Below, piece by piece: positions 43,912-51,425 of a stretch of DNA of 64,000 nucleotides. The stretch spans positions 1,054,001 through 1,118,000 of the forward strand of contig CP058667.1 in the NCBI GenBank assembly GCA_020544305.1, written 5' to 3'. The position numbers and the translations under genes are program-made. The notes beneath the pieces were generated by a model that had not been told where the DNA came from, ran no database searches, and was given only the letters and a program-made list of their open reading frames with translations. How positions within the stretch are numbered: position 1 is the stretch's first letter; every line of letters starts with the position of its first letter. The DNA comes from Staphylococcus taiwanensis (GTDB lineage Bacteria > Bacillota > Bacilli > Staphylococcales > Staphylococcaceae).

Positions 43912-44820
43912 ATGGATTCATTTGGACCAACCGAAATAGGTTTAGTAGTAGCAATTGTTATTGCTATTATCTGCTTAGCATTATTTTTATTAGCATTAAA
44001 AAGTAAAAATAATATTAAACAGAAAACTAAAGAAGAATACGAGCTTAAAGAAAAAGAAATGAGAACCTCTCATGAAGAAGCACTTGAAAAAGAGCGTATT
44101 GAAAATAAAAAGCAAGTTACAAAGCAAAAAGAAACATACGAGGCAACTGTAAGTGGTAAAGATCGTGAAATCGATGCCTTAAAGCTTTTCTCTAAAAATA
44201 AAAGTGAATATGTTACAGATATGCGCTTAATTGGTATACGTAATCGTTTAGTTAATGAAAAACGTATTAGACCAGAAGATATGCATATCATGGCTAATAT
44301 CTTCCTCCCAAGTAATGAATTCAATGATATACAACGTATAAGCCATCTTGTTTTAACAAGAACAGGACTATACATCATCGATTCTCAATTACTAAAAGGC
44401 CATGTATATAATGGTATTAGTGGTAATCAATTCCAAGAATTACCAATGATGGAACAAGTTTTTAATACATTAGACTTAGATGAGAAATCACCTCAAACGC
44501 TTGTACTTGATCAGAATGAGGATAAAACATCATTATCATTTGTTAATTATTCAAATCAGCTTGCTGCAATTGAAAAATTAGCATCAGATTTACAAACTGA
44601 GTTAGGTGCTAAATACACACCAACAGCAATATTATACTTCAACCCTAAACATGAGGGCGACGTTACTATTTCAAATTATGCTCAAAGTTCAAGTGTAAAG
44701 GTATTAGTAGGACCTGAACAATTGGACGAATTCTTTAACAAATTTGTATTCCATGGACGTATTCAATATAACGTTGATGAATTACAAGAAGTAATGAATA
44801 AAATTGAATCATTTAATTAA
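43912..44820 (+). CDS. Membrane-anchored protein with coiled coil and NERD-like domain
   Basis: A 302-residue protein. Residues 8-30 are a membrane helix (IGLVVAIVIAIICLALFLLA), and residues 32-90 are a highly charged coiled coil. Residues about 100-165 (IRNRLVNEKR...HIMANIFLP...HLVLTRTGLYIIDSQ) resemble a nuclease-related (NERD) domain. The acidic and lysine residues expected of an active PD-(D/E)xK-like site are not in place, so catalysis is doubtful. The role is unknown. It has AAAGGAGCG before the ATG and its own terminator. Confidence 0.6.
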   Translation: MDSFGPTEIGLVVAIVIAIICLALFLLALKSKNNIKQKTKEEYELKEKEMRTSHEEALEKERIENKKQVTKQKETYEATVSGKDREIDALKLFSKNKSEYVTDMRLIGIRNRLVNEKRIRPEDMHIMANIFLPSNEFNDIQRISHLVLTRTGLYIIDSQLLKGHVYNGISGNQFQELPMMEQVFNTLDLDEKSPQTLVLDQNEDKTSLSFVNYSNQLAAIEKLASDLQTELGAKYTPTAILYFNPKHEGDVTISNYAQSSSVKVLVGPEQLDEFFNKFVFHGRIQYNVDELQEVMNKIESFN

Positions 44821-44825
44821 TATTT

Positions 44826-44857
44826 AATCCGGGACATCATCATGTCTCGGATTTTTA
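44826..44857 (+). terminator. Terminator with CCGGGACAT stem
   Basis: AATCCGGGACAT pairs with ATGTCTCGGATT, followed by TTT. The CCGGGACAT core equals that of the left inverted repeat of the IS at 21809-21817. Confidence 0.85.
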
Positions 44858-44971
44858 GTATAAATTTATTTTCATGAAAAAATCACATTAAAATTGAATT
44901 AACGTTTTTAAGAGGACTATATTTGGGAATAGAGAAATAAATATTAATTTATAAGAAATGAGGTACCTTGT

Positions 44972-45808
44972 ATGGAAACAATTGAATTTTACAACGGTCA
45001 CACAATGCCAAAGGTAGGACTTGGAACCTTTAAAGTTGAGAATAATGAAGAATGTAAAGAAGCAGTTAAACATGCTATCGTATCTGGTTATCGTAGCATA
45101 GATACGGCTAAAGTATATGGTAACGAAGAACAAGTTGGACAAGGTATTAAAGAAGGTTTAGAAGCAACTGGGTTACAACGTAAAGATATATTCGTTACCT
45201 CAAAATTATATTTTGAAGATTTTGGACGTGCAAATGTTGCTCAAGCATATCATATGAGTATAAAAAAATTAGGATTAGACTATTTGGATTTATACTTAGT
45301 ACATTGGCCTGGGGTTAATGAGGCTGTGATGATTGATACGTGGAAAGGTATGGAAGATCTATACAGAGATAATAAAGTGAAAAATATTGGTGTAAGTAAT
45401 TTCGAGCCAGAGCATTTAGAAGCTTTATTAGCTCAAGTATCGATTAAACCAGTAATAAATCAAGTCGAATTTCATCCGTACTTTACGCAAAGTAAATTAC
45501 GTAAATATTTAGAGGCACAAAACATTTATATGGAATCTTGGTCACCCTTTATGAATGCTCAAATTTTAGACGATGAGACGCTCAATGCGATAGGAAAAGA
45601 AGTAAACAAATCTGCTGCACAAGTCATTATTCGTTGGAATATTCAACATGGTGTCATTGTTATTCCTAAATCGGTAACATCAAGTCGAATTGAAGAAAAT
45701 ATTAATGTATTTGATTTCGAGCTTTCAAATGAACAAATGCAACGAATTGATAACTTAAATAAAGACAAAAGAATCGGTCCTGATCCAAATACATTTGAAG
45801 GTCATTAA
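44972..45808 (+). CDS. Aldo/keto reductase
   Basis: A 278-residue NADPH-dependent oxidoreductase with a TIM barrel. The tetrad is visible: Asp and Tyr in SIDTAKVYGNE, Lys in VTSKLYF and His in LVHWP. The cofactor motif IPKSVTSSRIEENINVF is near the end. It is close to the 2,5-diketo-gluconate/glyoxal reductase group (Bacillus YvgN-like); physiological substrate unknown. A GAGGTACC ribosome site precedes the ATG. Confidence 0.9.
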   Translation: METIEFYNGHTMPKVGLGTFKVENNEECKEAVKHAIVSGYRSIDTAKVYGNEEQVGQGIKEGLEATGLQRKDIFVTSKLYFEDFGRANVAQAYHMSIKKLGLDYLDLYLVHWPGVNEAVMIDTWKGMEDLYRDNKVKNIGVSNFEPEHLEALLAQVSIKPVINQVEFHPYFTQSKLRKYLEAQNIYMESWSPFMNAQILDDETLNAIGKEVNKSAAQVIIRWNIQHGVIVIPKSVTSSRIEENINVFDFELSNEQMQRIDNLNKDKRIGPDPNTFEGH

Positions 45809-45820
45809 TGAAAGAAAAAT

Positions 45821-45874
45821 AAAACTACACTTCATCGGTTACAATGTATGGTAACCGATGAAGTGTAGTTTTTT
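45821..45874. terminator. Bidirectional terminator between the reductase and crcB
   Basis: ACTACACTTCATCGGTTAC pairs with GTAACCGATGAAGTGTAGT in a 19-bp stem flanked by A and T runs. It serves both convergent genes. Confidence 0.93.
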
Positions 45875-45880
45875 AATCAA

Positions 45881-46234
45881 TTAAATAATAAAACCTAAGT
45901 AACACGCTAGAAAACCTATTATAAATTGTAAACATGAATATGCTATAAATTGAACAGGTTTAAAATTGGGAGATAAGAAATTTACCAACTCATAGGACAT
46001 AGTTGAAAACGTAGTTAATCCTCCAAGAAAACCAGTTACAAAAAACAAACTAAACCATTGCAAATGTAAGGAGAGACCTAAAACTAATCCTATAAGAAAA
46101 CTACCAATGATATTAACAACTAAAGTTGCTATGGGTAGCGTAGTTGTCCATCGTTCTTTAGCGTAATCCGTTAACCAAGCTCTTACTACTGCACCTAATC
46201 CGCCACCAAACATGACTAATAAAACGTTAATCAT
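45881..46234 (-). CDS. crcB: Fluoride channel subunit CrcB/Fluc (second of pair)
   Basis: A 117-residue protein with four membrane helices that exports fluoride as a dual-topology dimer. Landmarks are GGGLGAVVRAWL, the central Asn in NIIGSFLIG, and the phenylalanine/threonine track GLTTFSTMS. It overlaps the upstream crcB by four bases. In Firmicutes such tandem genes may encode partners with opposite topology. No fluoride riboswitch was found upstream of the pair. Confidence 0.92.
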   Translation of the reverse strand: MINVLLVMFGGGLGAVVRAWLTDYAKERWTTTLPIATLVVNIIGSFLIGLVLGLSLHLQWFSLFFVTGFLGGLTTFSTMSYELVNFLSPNFKPVQFIAYSCLQFIIGFLACYLGFII

Positions 46235-46605
46235 GATGACTGACCTCCTACCTTAACGCCTAACCAGCATAGCAATATGCCACCTATATAACTTAATAAG
46301 CCATACATAAAAACTAAACCAAGCATGTGATGGTGAACCATTTTTACAAGTTCAAGTTGGAAAGTTGAAAAAGTAGTTAAAGCACCAAGTAAGCCAGTAG
46401 TTAATCCTTTTTTTATCATTGGGTTATCTTTAAACAATTTAATAGTAATCGTCGATAGTAATCCCATAAAAAATGCACCAATTAAATTTGCAATCAGTGT
46501 TCCGATAGGTAAAGCGGAACCGTTATTAATAAATGTGAGTGAATATCTTAATAATGCTCCAACCATACCACCAATTAAAACAAATATATATTGCATTACT
46601 TTCAC
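46231..46605 (-). CDS. crcB: Fluoride channel subunit CrcB/Fluc (first of pair)
   Basis: A 124-residue four-helix fluoride channel subunit with GGMVGALLRYSL, NLIGAFFMG and GALTTFSTFQLE. Its end overlaps the second crcB start by four bases (ATGA), so the two are translationally coupled. The charge of the inner loops differs between the copies, which suggests opposite insertion, though this is inference. Confidence 0.92.
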   Translation of the reverse strand: MKVMQYIFVLIGGMVGALLRYSLTFINNGSALPIGTLIANLIGAFFMGLLSTITIKLFKDNPMIKKGLTTGLLGALTTFSTFQLELVKMVHHHMLGLVFMYGLLSYIGGILLCWLGVKVGGQSS

Positions 46606-46670
46606 CTATTCTTTATAAAATACATTTTTAATAAGTATTAAGTTTGCTATTTTTAAAAACTATTAGTAAA

Positions 46671-46988
46671 TTAACCTAAATATTGAGATAAAATGCCAAA
46701 TGTTTTTACTGAAGCATATATATGGAATAAAATAACGATTAAAATAATTATTGGCAATAATTTGCTAGCAACTCTGATCCAACCTCGACGATCCCCTAAG
46801 TGTTTAATCGATTTGTCTGAAAAGATAATTGAAGCAATTAGAATAATAACATTTACAATACTACAAGCAATAAGTAGGTATTTAACGGAAGTTATTTGTT
46901 GACTAAGTAATGGATTAAATGTATTAAAATATAAACTTATAATTAGTAATATTATTGAAATATAGAAGTATTTTTTTGATTTTGACAT
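46671..46988 (-). CDS. Small membrane protein of unknown function
   Basis: A 105-residue protein with about three hydrophobic helices (YFYISIILLIISLYF, YLLIACSIVNVIILIASIIF, LLPIIILIVILFHIY) and a basic loop RRGWIR. Not recognised. The ATG at 46988 (MSKSKKYFY) has AGGAGG six bases upstream and is preferred over a further upstream start. It lies 65 bases upstream of the crcB pair on the same strand. A palindrome lies 40 bases before it. Confidence 0.65.
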   Translation of the reverse strand: MSKSKKYFYISIILLIISLYFNTFNPLLSQQITSVKYLLIACSIVNVIILIASIIFSDKSIKHLGDRRGWIRVASKLLPIIILIVILFHIYASVKTFGILSQYLG

Positions 46989-47257
46989 AATGTTCCTCCT
47001 GCATAATATCATCTAATCATATTACCATATTTCAACACTGTTGTAACAGTGCCGTGTTGAAGTTATATTTATTTTTCTAATAAAAGCAAAACATTAGCTA
47101 AGGTTGAATAAGAATGATATAAATAATTTATAATTATTTAATATAGCGAAGTAGTTCATACATCATATTAGGCAATAACAGATACATAAAATGCTAAGAT
47201 TCCATAGTGATGGAACTTTACTATATTCGTAATATTTTTATCAGGAGGAAATTAATT

Positions 47258-47971
47258 ATGACTAAACTTAATGTAGAAGTATTTGCAGATGGTGCGGATA
47301 TTGAACAAATGAAAGCAGCATATAAAAATAAAGAGGTTGATGGATTTACAACTAATCCTAGTTTAATGGCAAAAGCTGGTGTAACAGACTATAAAGCTTT
47401 TGCAGAGGAAGCAGTACGCGAAATCCCAGATGCTTCTATTTCATTTGAGGTCTTTTCTGATGATTTAGAAACAATGGAGAAAGAAGCTGAAATTCTTAAA
47501 CAATATGGTGATAATGTATTCGTAAAAATTCCAGTTGTTAACTCAAAAGGTGAATCTACAATTTCACTTATTAAAAAATTATCTGCTGATAATGTAAGAC
47601 TAAATGTAACTGCAGTTTATACTATTGAACAAGTCAAAGAAATTACTGAAGCAGTAACAGCAGGCGTACCAACTTACATTTCAGTATTCGCTGGACGAAT
47701 TGCTGATACAGGTGTCGATCCACTTCCATTAGTAAAAGAATCAGTTGAAGTTGCGCATAGCAAAGATGGTGTTAAATTATTATGGGCAAGCTGTCGTGAA
47801 ACATTTAATGTTATTCAAGCTGATCAACTTGGTGTGGATATTATTACATGTCCAGCTGATGTCGTTAAGAAAGTTAATACAAATCTAGGTAGAGATATTA
47901 ATGAATTATCAATAGATACTGTTCAAGGTTTTGCGAAAGATATAAAAAGTTCAGGTTTATCAATTTTATAA
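47258..47971 (+). CDS. tal: Transaldolase
   Basis: A 237-residue transaldolase of the small type, which transfers a dihydroxyacetone unit in the pentose phosphate pathway. The Schiff-base lysine is Lys90 in VFVKIPV. TTNPSLMAKAG at the start and LLWASCRE are conserved blocks. The sequence is almost that of the S. aureus enzyme. The ATG at 47258 has TCAGGAGGAA upstream; a longer frame further up is not used. The reading of tal rather than fructose-6-phosphate aldolase rests on staphylococcal homology. Confidence 0.9.
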   Translation: MTKLNVEVFADGADIEQMKAAYKNKEVDGFTTNPSLMAKAGVTDYKAFAEEAVREIPDASISFEVFSDDLETMEKEAEILKQYGDNVFVKIPVVNSKGESTISLIKKLSADNVRLNVTAVYTIEQVKEITEAVTAGVPTYISVFAGRIADTGVDPLPLVKESVEVAHSKDGVKLLWASCRETFNVIQADQLGVDIITCPADVVKKVNTNLGRDINELSIDTVQGFAKDIKSSGLSIL

Positions 47972-48030
47972 AATTTAATTTAAATTGAGGTATCAAGCTC
48001 TGTACAATCAAGGTTATGCTAACTAAATTG

Positions 48031-48051
48031 TCTAATTATAAGATAATTAGA
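48031..48051. promoter_or_regulatory. Operator-like perfect palindrome
   Basis: TCTAATTAT-AAG-ATAATTAGA is a perfect 9-bp inverted repeat with a 3-base spacer, followed at once by GATAACAATCATTATC, which partly resembles a Fur box. It lies about 130 bases upstream of the membrane protein gene at 48184. The size and symmetry suggest a repressor site; the regulator is unknown. Confidence 0.45.
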
Positions 48052-48183
48052 TAACAATCATTATCATAAATCTGATTTGTGCAGGGCGATTTTTATACAT
48101 TTTTATAATAATTAACTTGTTTCTAATCTTAAATTTCGCTAAGCTTTATGAGAATTTGAAAAAAAGGAGCGCGACAACTAGAA

Positions 48184-48639
48184 ATGAAACAAGTAGTCTT
48201 CGAACAAAAAGTAAAAAAACAGTTGTGGTTTTTAAATAAAAAAGAAAAGAATTTATTAGAAGAAAAGTTAAAAGAATATAGTCAAATTCAATCTGGAGAA
48301 AATGAAGCAAAGAAATATAATAAACCGGTTAAATTTGCCAATCATTTTTTGAAACAACATATATACAAAGAAAAAGAAGTATCTAGTTTAACTTTGCTTC
48401 TTCTGTTAATTGGTATGGTGTTACTATATGCGTTATTATTGGGGCTATTCTTAGCAGGCTTTATTACTAGTCTTACTGCGGTAAACTTCTTTATCAATCC
48501 TCAAGTTTCAATGCCAGTCATCAATGTTATCTTGATATTAATTGGGGCTATATTACTAGCATTAGTGAGTCTTTACTTAATAAAATCTGTCACAGCTTAT
48601 TTTACTAAGAAATTATTAGAATATAAGTTTAACAAGTAA
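48184..48639 (+). CDS. HAAS/DUF1700-like small membrane protein
   Basis: A 151-residue protein. Residues 1-60 are soluble and helical (KQLWFLNKKEKNLLEEKLKEY), like the HAAS signalling domain that often precedes membrane segments. Two membrane helices follow (LLLLLIGMVLLYALLLGLFL and INVILILIGAILLALVSLYL). No enzymatic motif. AAAGGAGCG lies 14 bases before the ATG, a rather long spacing, and there is no alternative start in frame. Function unknown. Confidence 0.65.
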   Translation: MKQVVFEQKVKKQLWFLNKKEKNLLEEKLKEYSQIQSGENEAKKYNKPVKFANHFLKQHIYKEKEVSSLTLLLLLIGMVLLYALLLGLFLAGFITSLTAVNFFINPQVSMPVINVILILIGAILLALVSLYLIKSVTAYFTKKLLEYKFNK

Positions 48640-48657
48640 CTTCGGATGTATATTTTT

Positions 48658-49125
48658 CTAAGAAATATATGTCGATTTATGCATTAAATGTAACAATAAT
48701 GTACTTTCTTGCCATTTTTTATAAAGTAAAGTATAAGATTCATCGACTTTAAGTTGTACATTATTTTCAAACGTAACGATAGTTCCTTCAAGGTCAGAAC
48801 ATAAACCAATGATAGCAACAGCATTTATATAAAGTTGAAGTGGTGCCCGTTGTTGCTTGATAGGAAATAAAATAACATTATTAGAAATATATATAGGTAC
48901 TAATTTATTAATAGCCAACAAACGCTTGCCAACTTTTAACTGTTGTGAATATGATTTGTTATGTTGCTCAAGATAATAAGTTAGTACCTTTTTTATTGGA
49001 AAAGGCAGAACCATTTCATACGACTTAAAACGACACTTTGTTTTGAGCGAACTACCAGTCAATGTTTGAATATATAATAATTGGTACGTATTATGTGGTA
49101 ACAATTTAAACACCTTCGTGAACAT
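48658..49125 (-). CDS. ComK-family protein (ComK2-like) downstream of sigS
   Basis: A 155-residue protein with the compact ComK fold signature (CRFKSYEMVLPFPI, VPIYISNNVILFPIKQQRAPLQLYINAV). ComK is the DNA-binding competence activator of Bacillus; staphylococci have two paralogues. It overlaps the sigS end by 20 bases. The gene next to sigS in S. aureus has also been called ecfX. Whether it binds DNA or modulates SigS is not known from sequence. Confidence 0.65.
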   Translation of the reverse strand: MFTKVFKLLPHNTYQLLYIQTLTGSSLKTKCRFKSYEMVLPFPIKKVLTYYLEQHNKSYSQQLKVGKRLLAINKLVPIYISNNVILFPIKQQRAPLQLYINAVAIIGLCSDLEGTIVTFENNVQLKVDESYTLLYKKWQESTLLLHLMHKSTYIS

Positions 49126-49582
49126 AAGCGTGGAACTTTTTAATAGTAGAGGATTTATACTTTTTAATAGTTGAAATAGACATGTTCATTAATTTTGCAA
49201 TTTCATATTGTTTATAACCTTGCATAAAATAATGGAACCACGTTAATTCATTATGATTGAGTAGTTGAGAGATATCTTTGCGGTAATGGATTAAGTTTTC
49301 GAAAGTAAAGCAATCATATGGGGAAATTTGAACTTCATCAGTACTTGTCGTTTCTGGGCTCAGGCTTTCTTTTCTAAAAATATCTATAAGATAAAATTTT
49401 AAACGTGTATAAAGAAAAGAAGATAGGCAAATGTTTGATGTACAATCATAACATTGAGATAATTCCCAGAATTTTATTAACAATAATTGATAAAATTCAT
49501 CATAATTATACGTTATGTGATATTGTTTTAATAGATAATGAATAATTCTATGGTGTTTGATATATATTTCATCAAAATTCAA
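49106..49582 (-). CDS. sigS: Extracytoplasmic-function-like sigma factor SigS
   Basis: A 158-residue sigma-70-family protein. Region 2 covers about residues 15-75 (FYQLLLIKFWEL, RLKFYLIDIFRKE) and region 4 holds a helix-turn-helix at YEIAKLMNMSISTIKKYKSS. The N-terminal promoter-recognition part is short, as in ECF sigmas. Position, size and overlap with the ComK-like gene match staphylococcal sigS, which is linked to stress, DNA damage and virulence in S. aureus. No anti-sigma factor gene is visible nearby. Confidence 0.82.
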   Translation of the reverse strand: MNFDEIYIKHHRIIHYLLKQYHITYNYDEFYQLLLIKFWELSQCYDCTSNICLSSFLYTRLKFYLIDIFRKESLSPETTSTDEVQISPYDCFTFENLIHYRKDISQLLNHNELTWFHYFMQGYKQYEIAKLMNMSISTIKKYKSSTIKKFHAYVHEGV

Positions 49583-49836
49583 TATAAATCATTGACGCTC
49601 CTTGTTTATGCGCATAAATGAATTTCCGGATAATTAAAATATAATCTTAAAAAGATGAATTATCATTTGCGTAATTTCATAAATAGGTGTTAAATAGTAA
49701 ACATAGAATGACTAAACTAGCTAAAACATGTCTAAATTCTTGTCAAAGTAAAGAATATGACATTTATATAAGATGATACCTAACATTCGAAAATAAATAA
49801 GGCTTATAGCCAATCCAATACATGGGAGGTATAAAT

Positions 49837-50061
49837 TTGGACTATGCACATTTAAATCTTGAGCATTTTTTTGCGAGAAACGATGATTTAGATATTATTA
49901 GAGATCGCTCAGAATTTGTAATGATTAATAATTTCACTAATGAAATGATGTATCGTGATGGTGAAATTGAAGGCACAATTGATTTAAATCAATATTACTA
50001 TAAGAATAGATCACAGGCAGCGAGTTTCATTATGATGGACTATCGTAATGCAAATAAGTAA
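49837..50061 (+). CDS. Small acidic protein of unknown function
   Basis: A 74-residue protein (starts LDYAHLNLEHFFARNDD), acidic and with several Tyr, Asn and Phe; no membrane segment. Start TTG at 49837 has GGGAGG seven bases upstream; an ATG at 49822 overlaps that site. Not recognised, although a good ribosome site and a terminator downstream argue that it is real. It is divergent from sigS, with about 250 AT-rich bases between them. Confidence 0.65.
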   Translation: MDYAHLNLEHFFARNDDLDIIRDRSEFVMINNFTNEMMYRDGEIEGTIDLNQYYYKNRSQAASFIMMDYRNANK

Positions 50062-50085
50062 AACGTTCACTAACAAATGACTATT

Positions 50086-50120
50086 TAAGTAATGAAATTC
50101 TATTTATTTCATTACTTTTT
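50086..50120 (+). terminator. Terminator after the small acidic gene
   Basis: AAGTAATGAAAT pairs with ATTTCATTACTT, followed by five T. Confidence 0.85.
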
Positions 50121-50268
50121 ATTTTGCAAAGTTTCATTTTGATTACTTTTATTTTATGAATATGTAACATTGCAATTATAAAATTGTTTAACGGTATTAA
50201 TAATGTTAAACTTTATTATCATGAAAGACTTTTAATAAGATTACAACAATGACCTAAGAGGTGTGAAT

Positions 50269-51120
50269 ATGACGAAGCACAAAAAAGGCTCAATAATAGG
50301 CCTAGTGGGGCTACTGATTGTTTTAGTAGCAGCGGGTTTTGTCTTCTTTTCAATGATTTCTGACCAAATATTTTTTAAGAAAGTCAATGAAGAAGAAAGT
50401 GTAGAACATTTAAATGTCACACTTGATAAGGCTGCAGAAAAACAAATTGATAACTACACAAGTCAACAAGTTTCAAATAAAAATAATACAGCTTGGCGAG
50501 ATGCTTCATCGAGCGAAATTAAAGCTGCAATGGATAGTAGCAAATTTATCGATAATGACAAGCAAAAATATCAATTCTTAGATTTATCTAAATATCAAGG
50601 TATTGATGAAAATCGTATTAAACGTATGTTGTTTGATAGACCTACACTATTAAAGCATACCGACGCATTTATCAGTGCAGCTAAAGAAAAACATGTAAAC
50701 GAAGTATACTTAATTTCACATGCATTATTAGAAACTGGTTCAGTAAAAAGTGATTTAGCTAATGGTGTTGAAATAGATGGAAAAAAATATTATAACTTCT
50801 ATGGTGTAGGTGCACTAGATAGCGACCCAATTAAAACGGGTGCTGAATATGCTAAAAAACATGGATGGGATACGCCTGATAAAGCTATTAAAGGTGGGGC
50901 TGACTTTATCCATCGTCATTTCCTATCACATAATGATCAAAACACATTATATAGCATGAGATGGAATCCTAAAAATCCTGGTGAACATCAATACGCTACA
51001 GACATTAAGTGGGCAGAAAGTAATGCTGAAATTATTTCAGATTTCTATAAAGAAATGAAAACAGAAGGTAAATACTTTAAACTTTATGTTTACAAGGACG
51101 ATAATAAACATCAGAAATAA
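50269..51120 (+). CDS. sagB: Membrane-bound N-acetylglucosaminidase SagB
   Basis: A 283-residue cell-wall hydrolase. One N-terminal membrane helix (about residues 10-30) anchors it, with the catalytic domain outside. The Glu in SHALLETGS is the likely acid of the glucosaminidase (GH73-like) fold, and YNFYGVGALDSDP is conserved. In S. aureus SagB cuts nascent glycan strands, setting their length, with membrane partner SpdC. The ATG at 50269 has AGAGGTG five bases upstream; a GTG six bases earlier overlaps that site. Confidence 0.92.
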   Translation: MTKHKKGSIIGLVGLLIVLVAAGFVFFSMISDQIFFKKVNEEESVEHLNVTLDKAAEKQIDNYTSQQVSNKNNTAWRDASSSEIKAAMDSSKFIDNDKQKYQFLDLSKYQGIDENRIKRMLFDRPTLLKHTDAFISAAKEKHVNEVYLISHALLETGSVKSDLANGVEIDGKKYYNFYGVGALDSDPIKTGAEYAKKHGWDTPDKAIKGGADFIHRHFLSHNDQNTLYSMRWNPKNPGEHQYATDIKWAESNAEIISDFYKEMKTEGKYFKLYVYKDDNKHQK

Positions 51121-51125
51121 TTAAA

Positions 51126-51165
51126 AAAACCCAATCTCCATAAATATGAGTGGAGATTGGGTTTT
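51126..51165. terminator. Bidirectional terminator after sagB
   Basis: AAAACCCAATCTCCA pairs with TGGAGATTGGGTTTT around TAAATATGAG. The A and T flanks let it serve sagB and the convergent small gene. Confidence 0.92.
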
Positions 51166-51180
51166 CTGTGTCTTATACTA

Positions 51181-51258
51181 TTATTCCGCTTTATTTTTTC
51201 TGCTTAACCAAGTAAAAGCTATAACAAAAACGAGAGCGACTTTCAGTAAAAATTTCAT
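51181..51258 (-). CDS. 25-residue hydrophobic peptide
   Basis: A tiny gene encoding MKFLLKVALVFVIAFTWLSR plus KNKAE: one membrane helix with a basic end. GAGGTG lies six bases before the ATG, and the stop is just past the bidirectional terminator. The ribosome site, the sequence bias and the clear terminator support a real small membrane peptide. No function known; a toxin-like or SagB-related role is speculation. Confidence 0.6.
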   Translation of the reverse strand: MKFLLKVALVFVIAFTWLSRKNKAE

Positions 51259-51425
51259 TGACTTCACCTCAATACAAAGATTTTAACATATAATTTCATG
51301 GTTAAAAGTAATAAGGGGTGGCAATAGTGTCAATGAGTATAAATCATTTTAACGATATGAACTTATTGATATAATACTATAATAATCTATAAAAATTTGA
51401 GAAGATTTGAAGGATGATGTTAAAC

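Noticed and set aside
46606..46670. Possible fluoride riboswitch before the crcB pair
   Set aside because: The short AT-rich gap lacks the GGNGAUGG/CCUGAUGA-type landmarks of the crcB motif.
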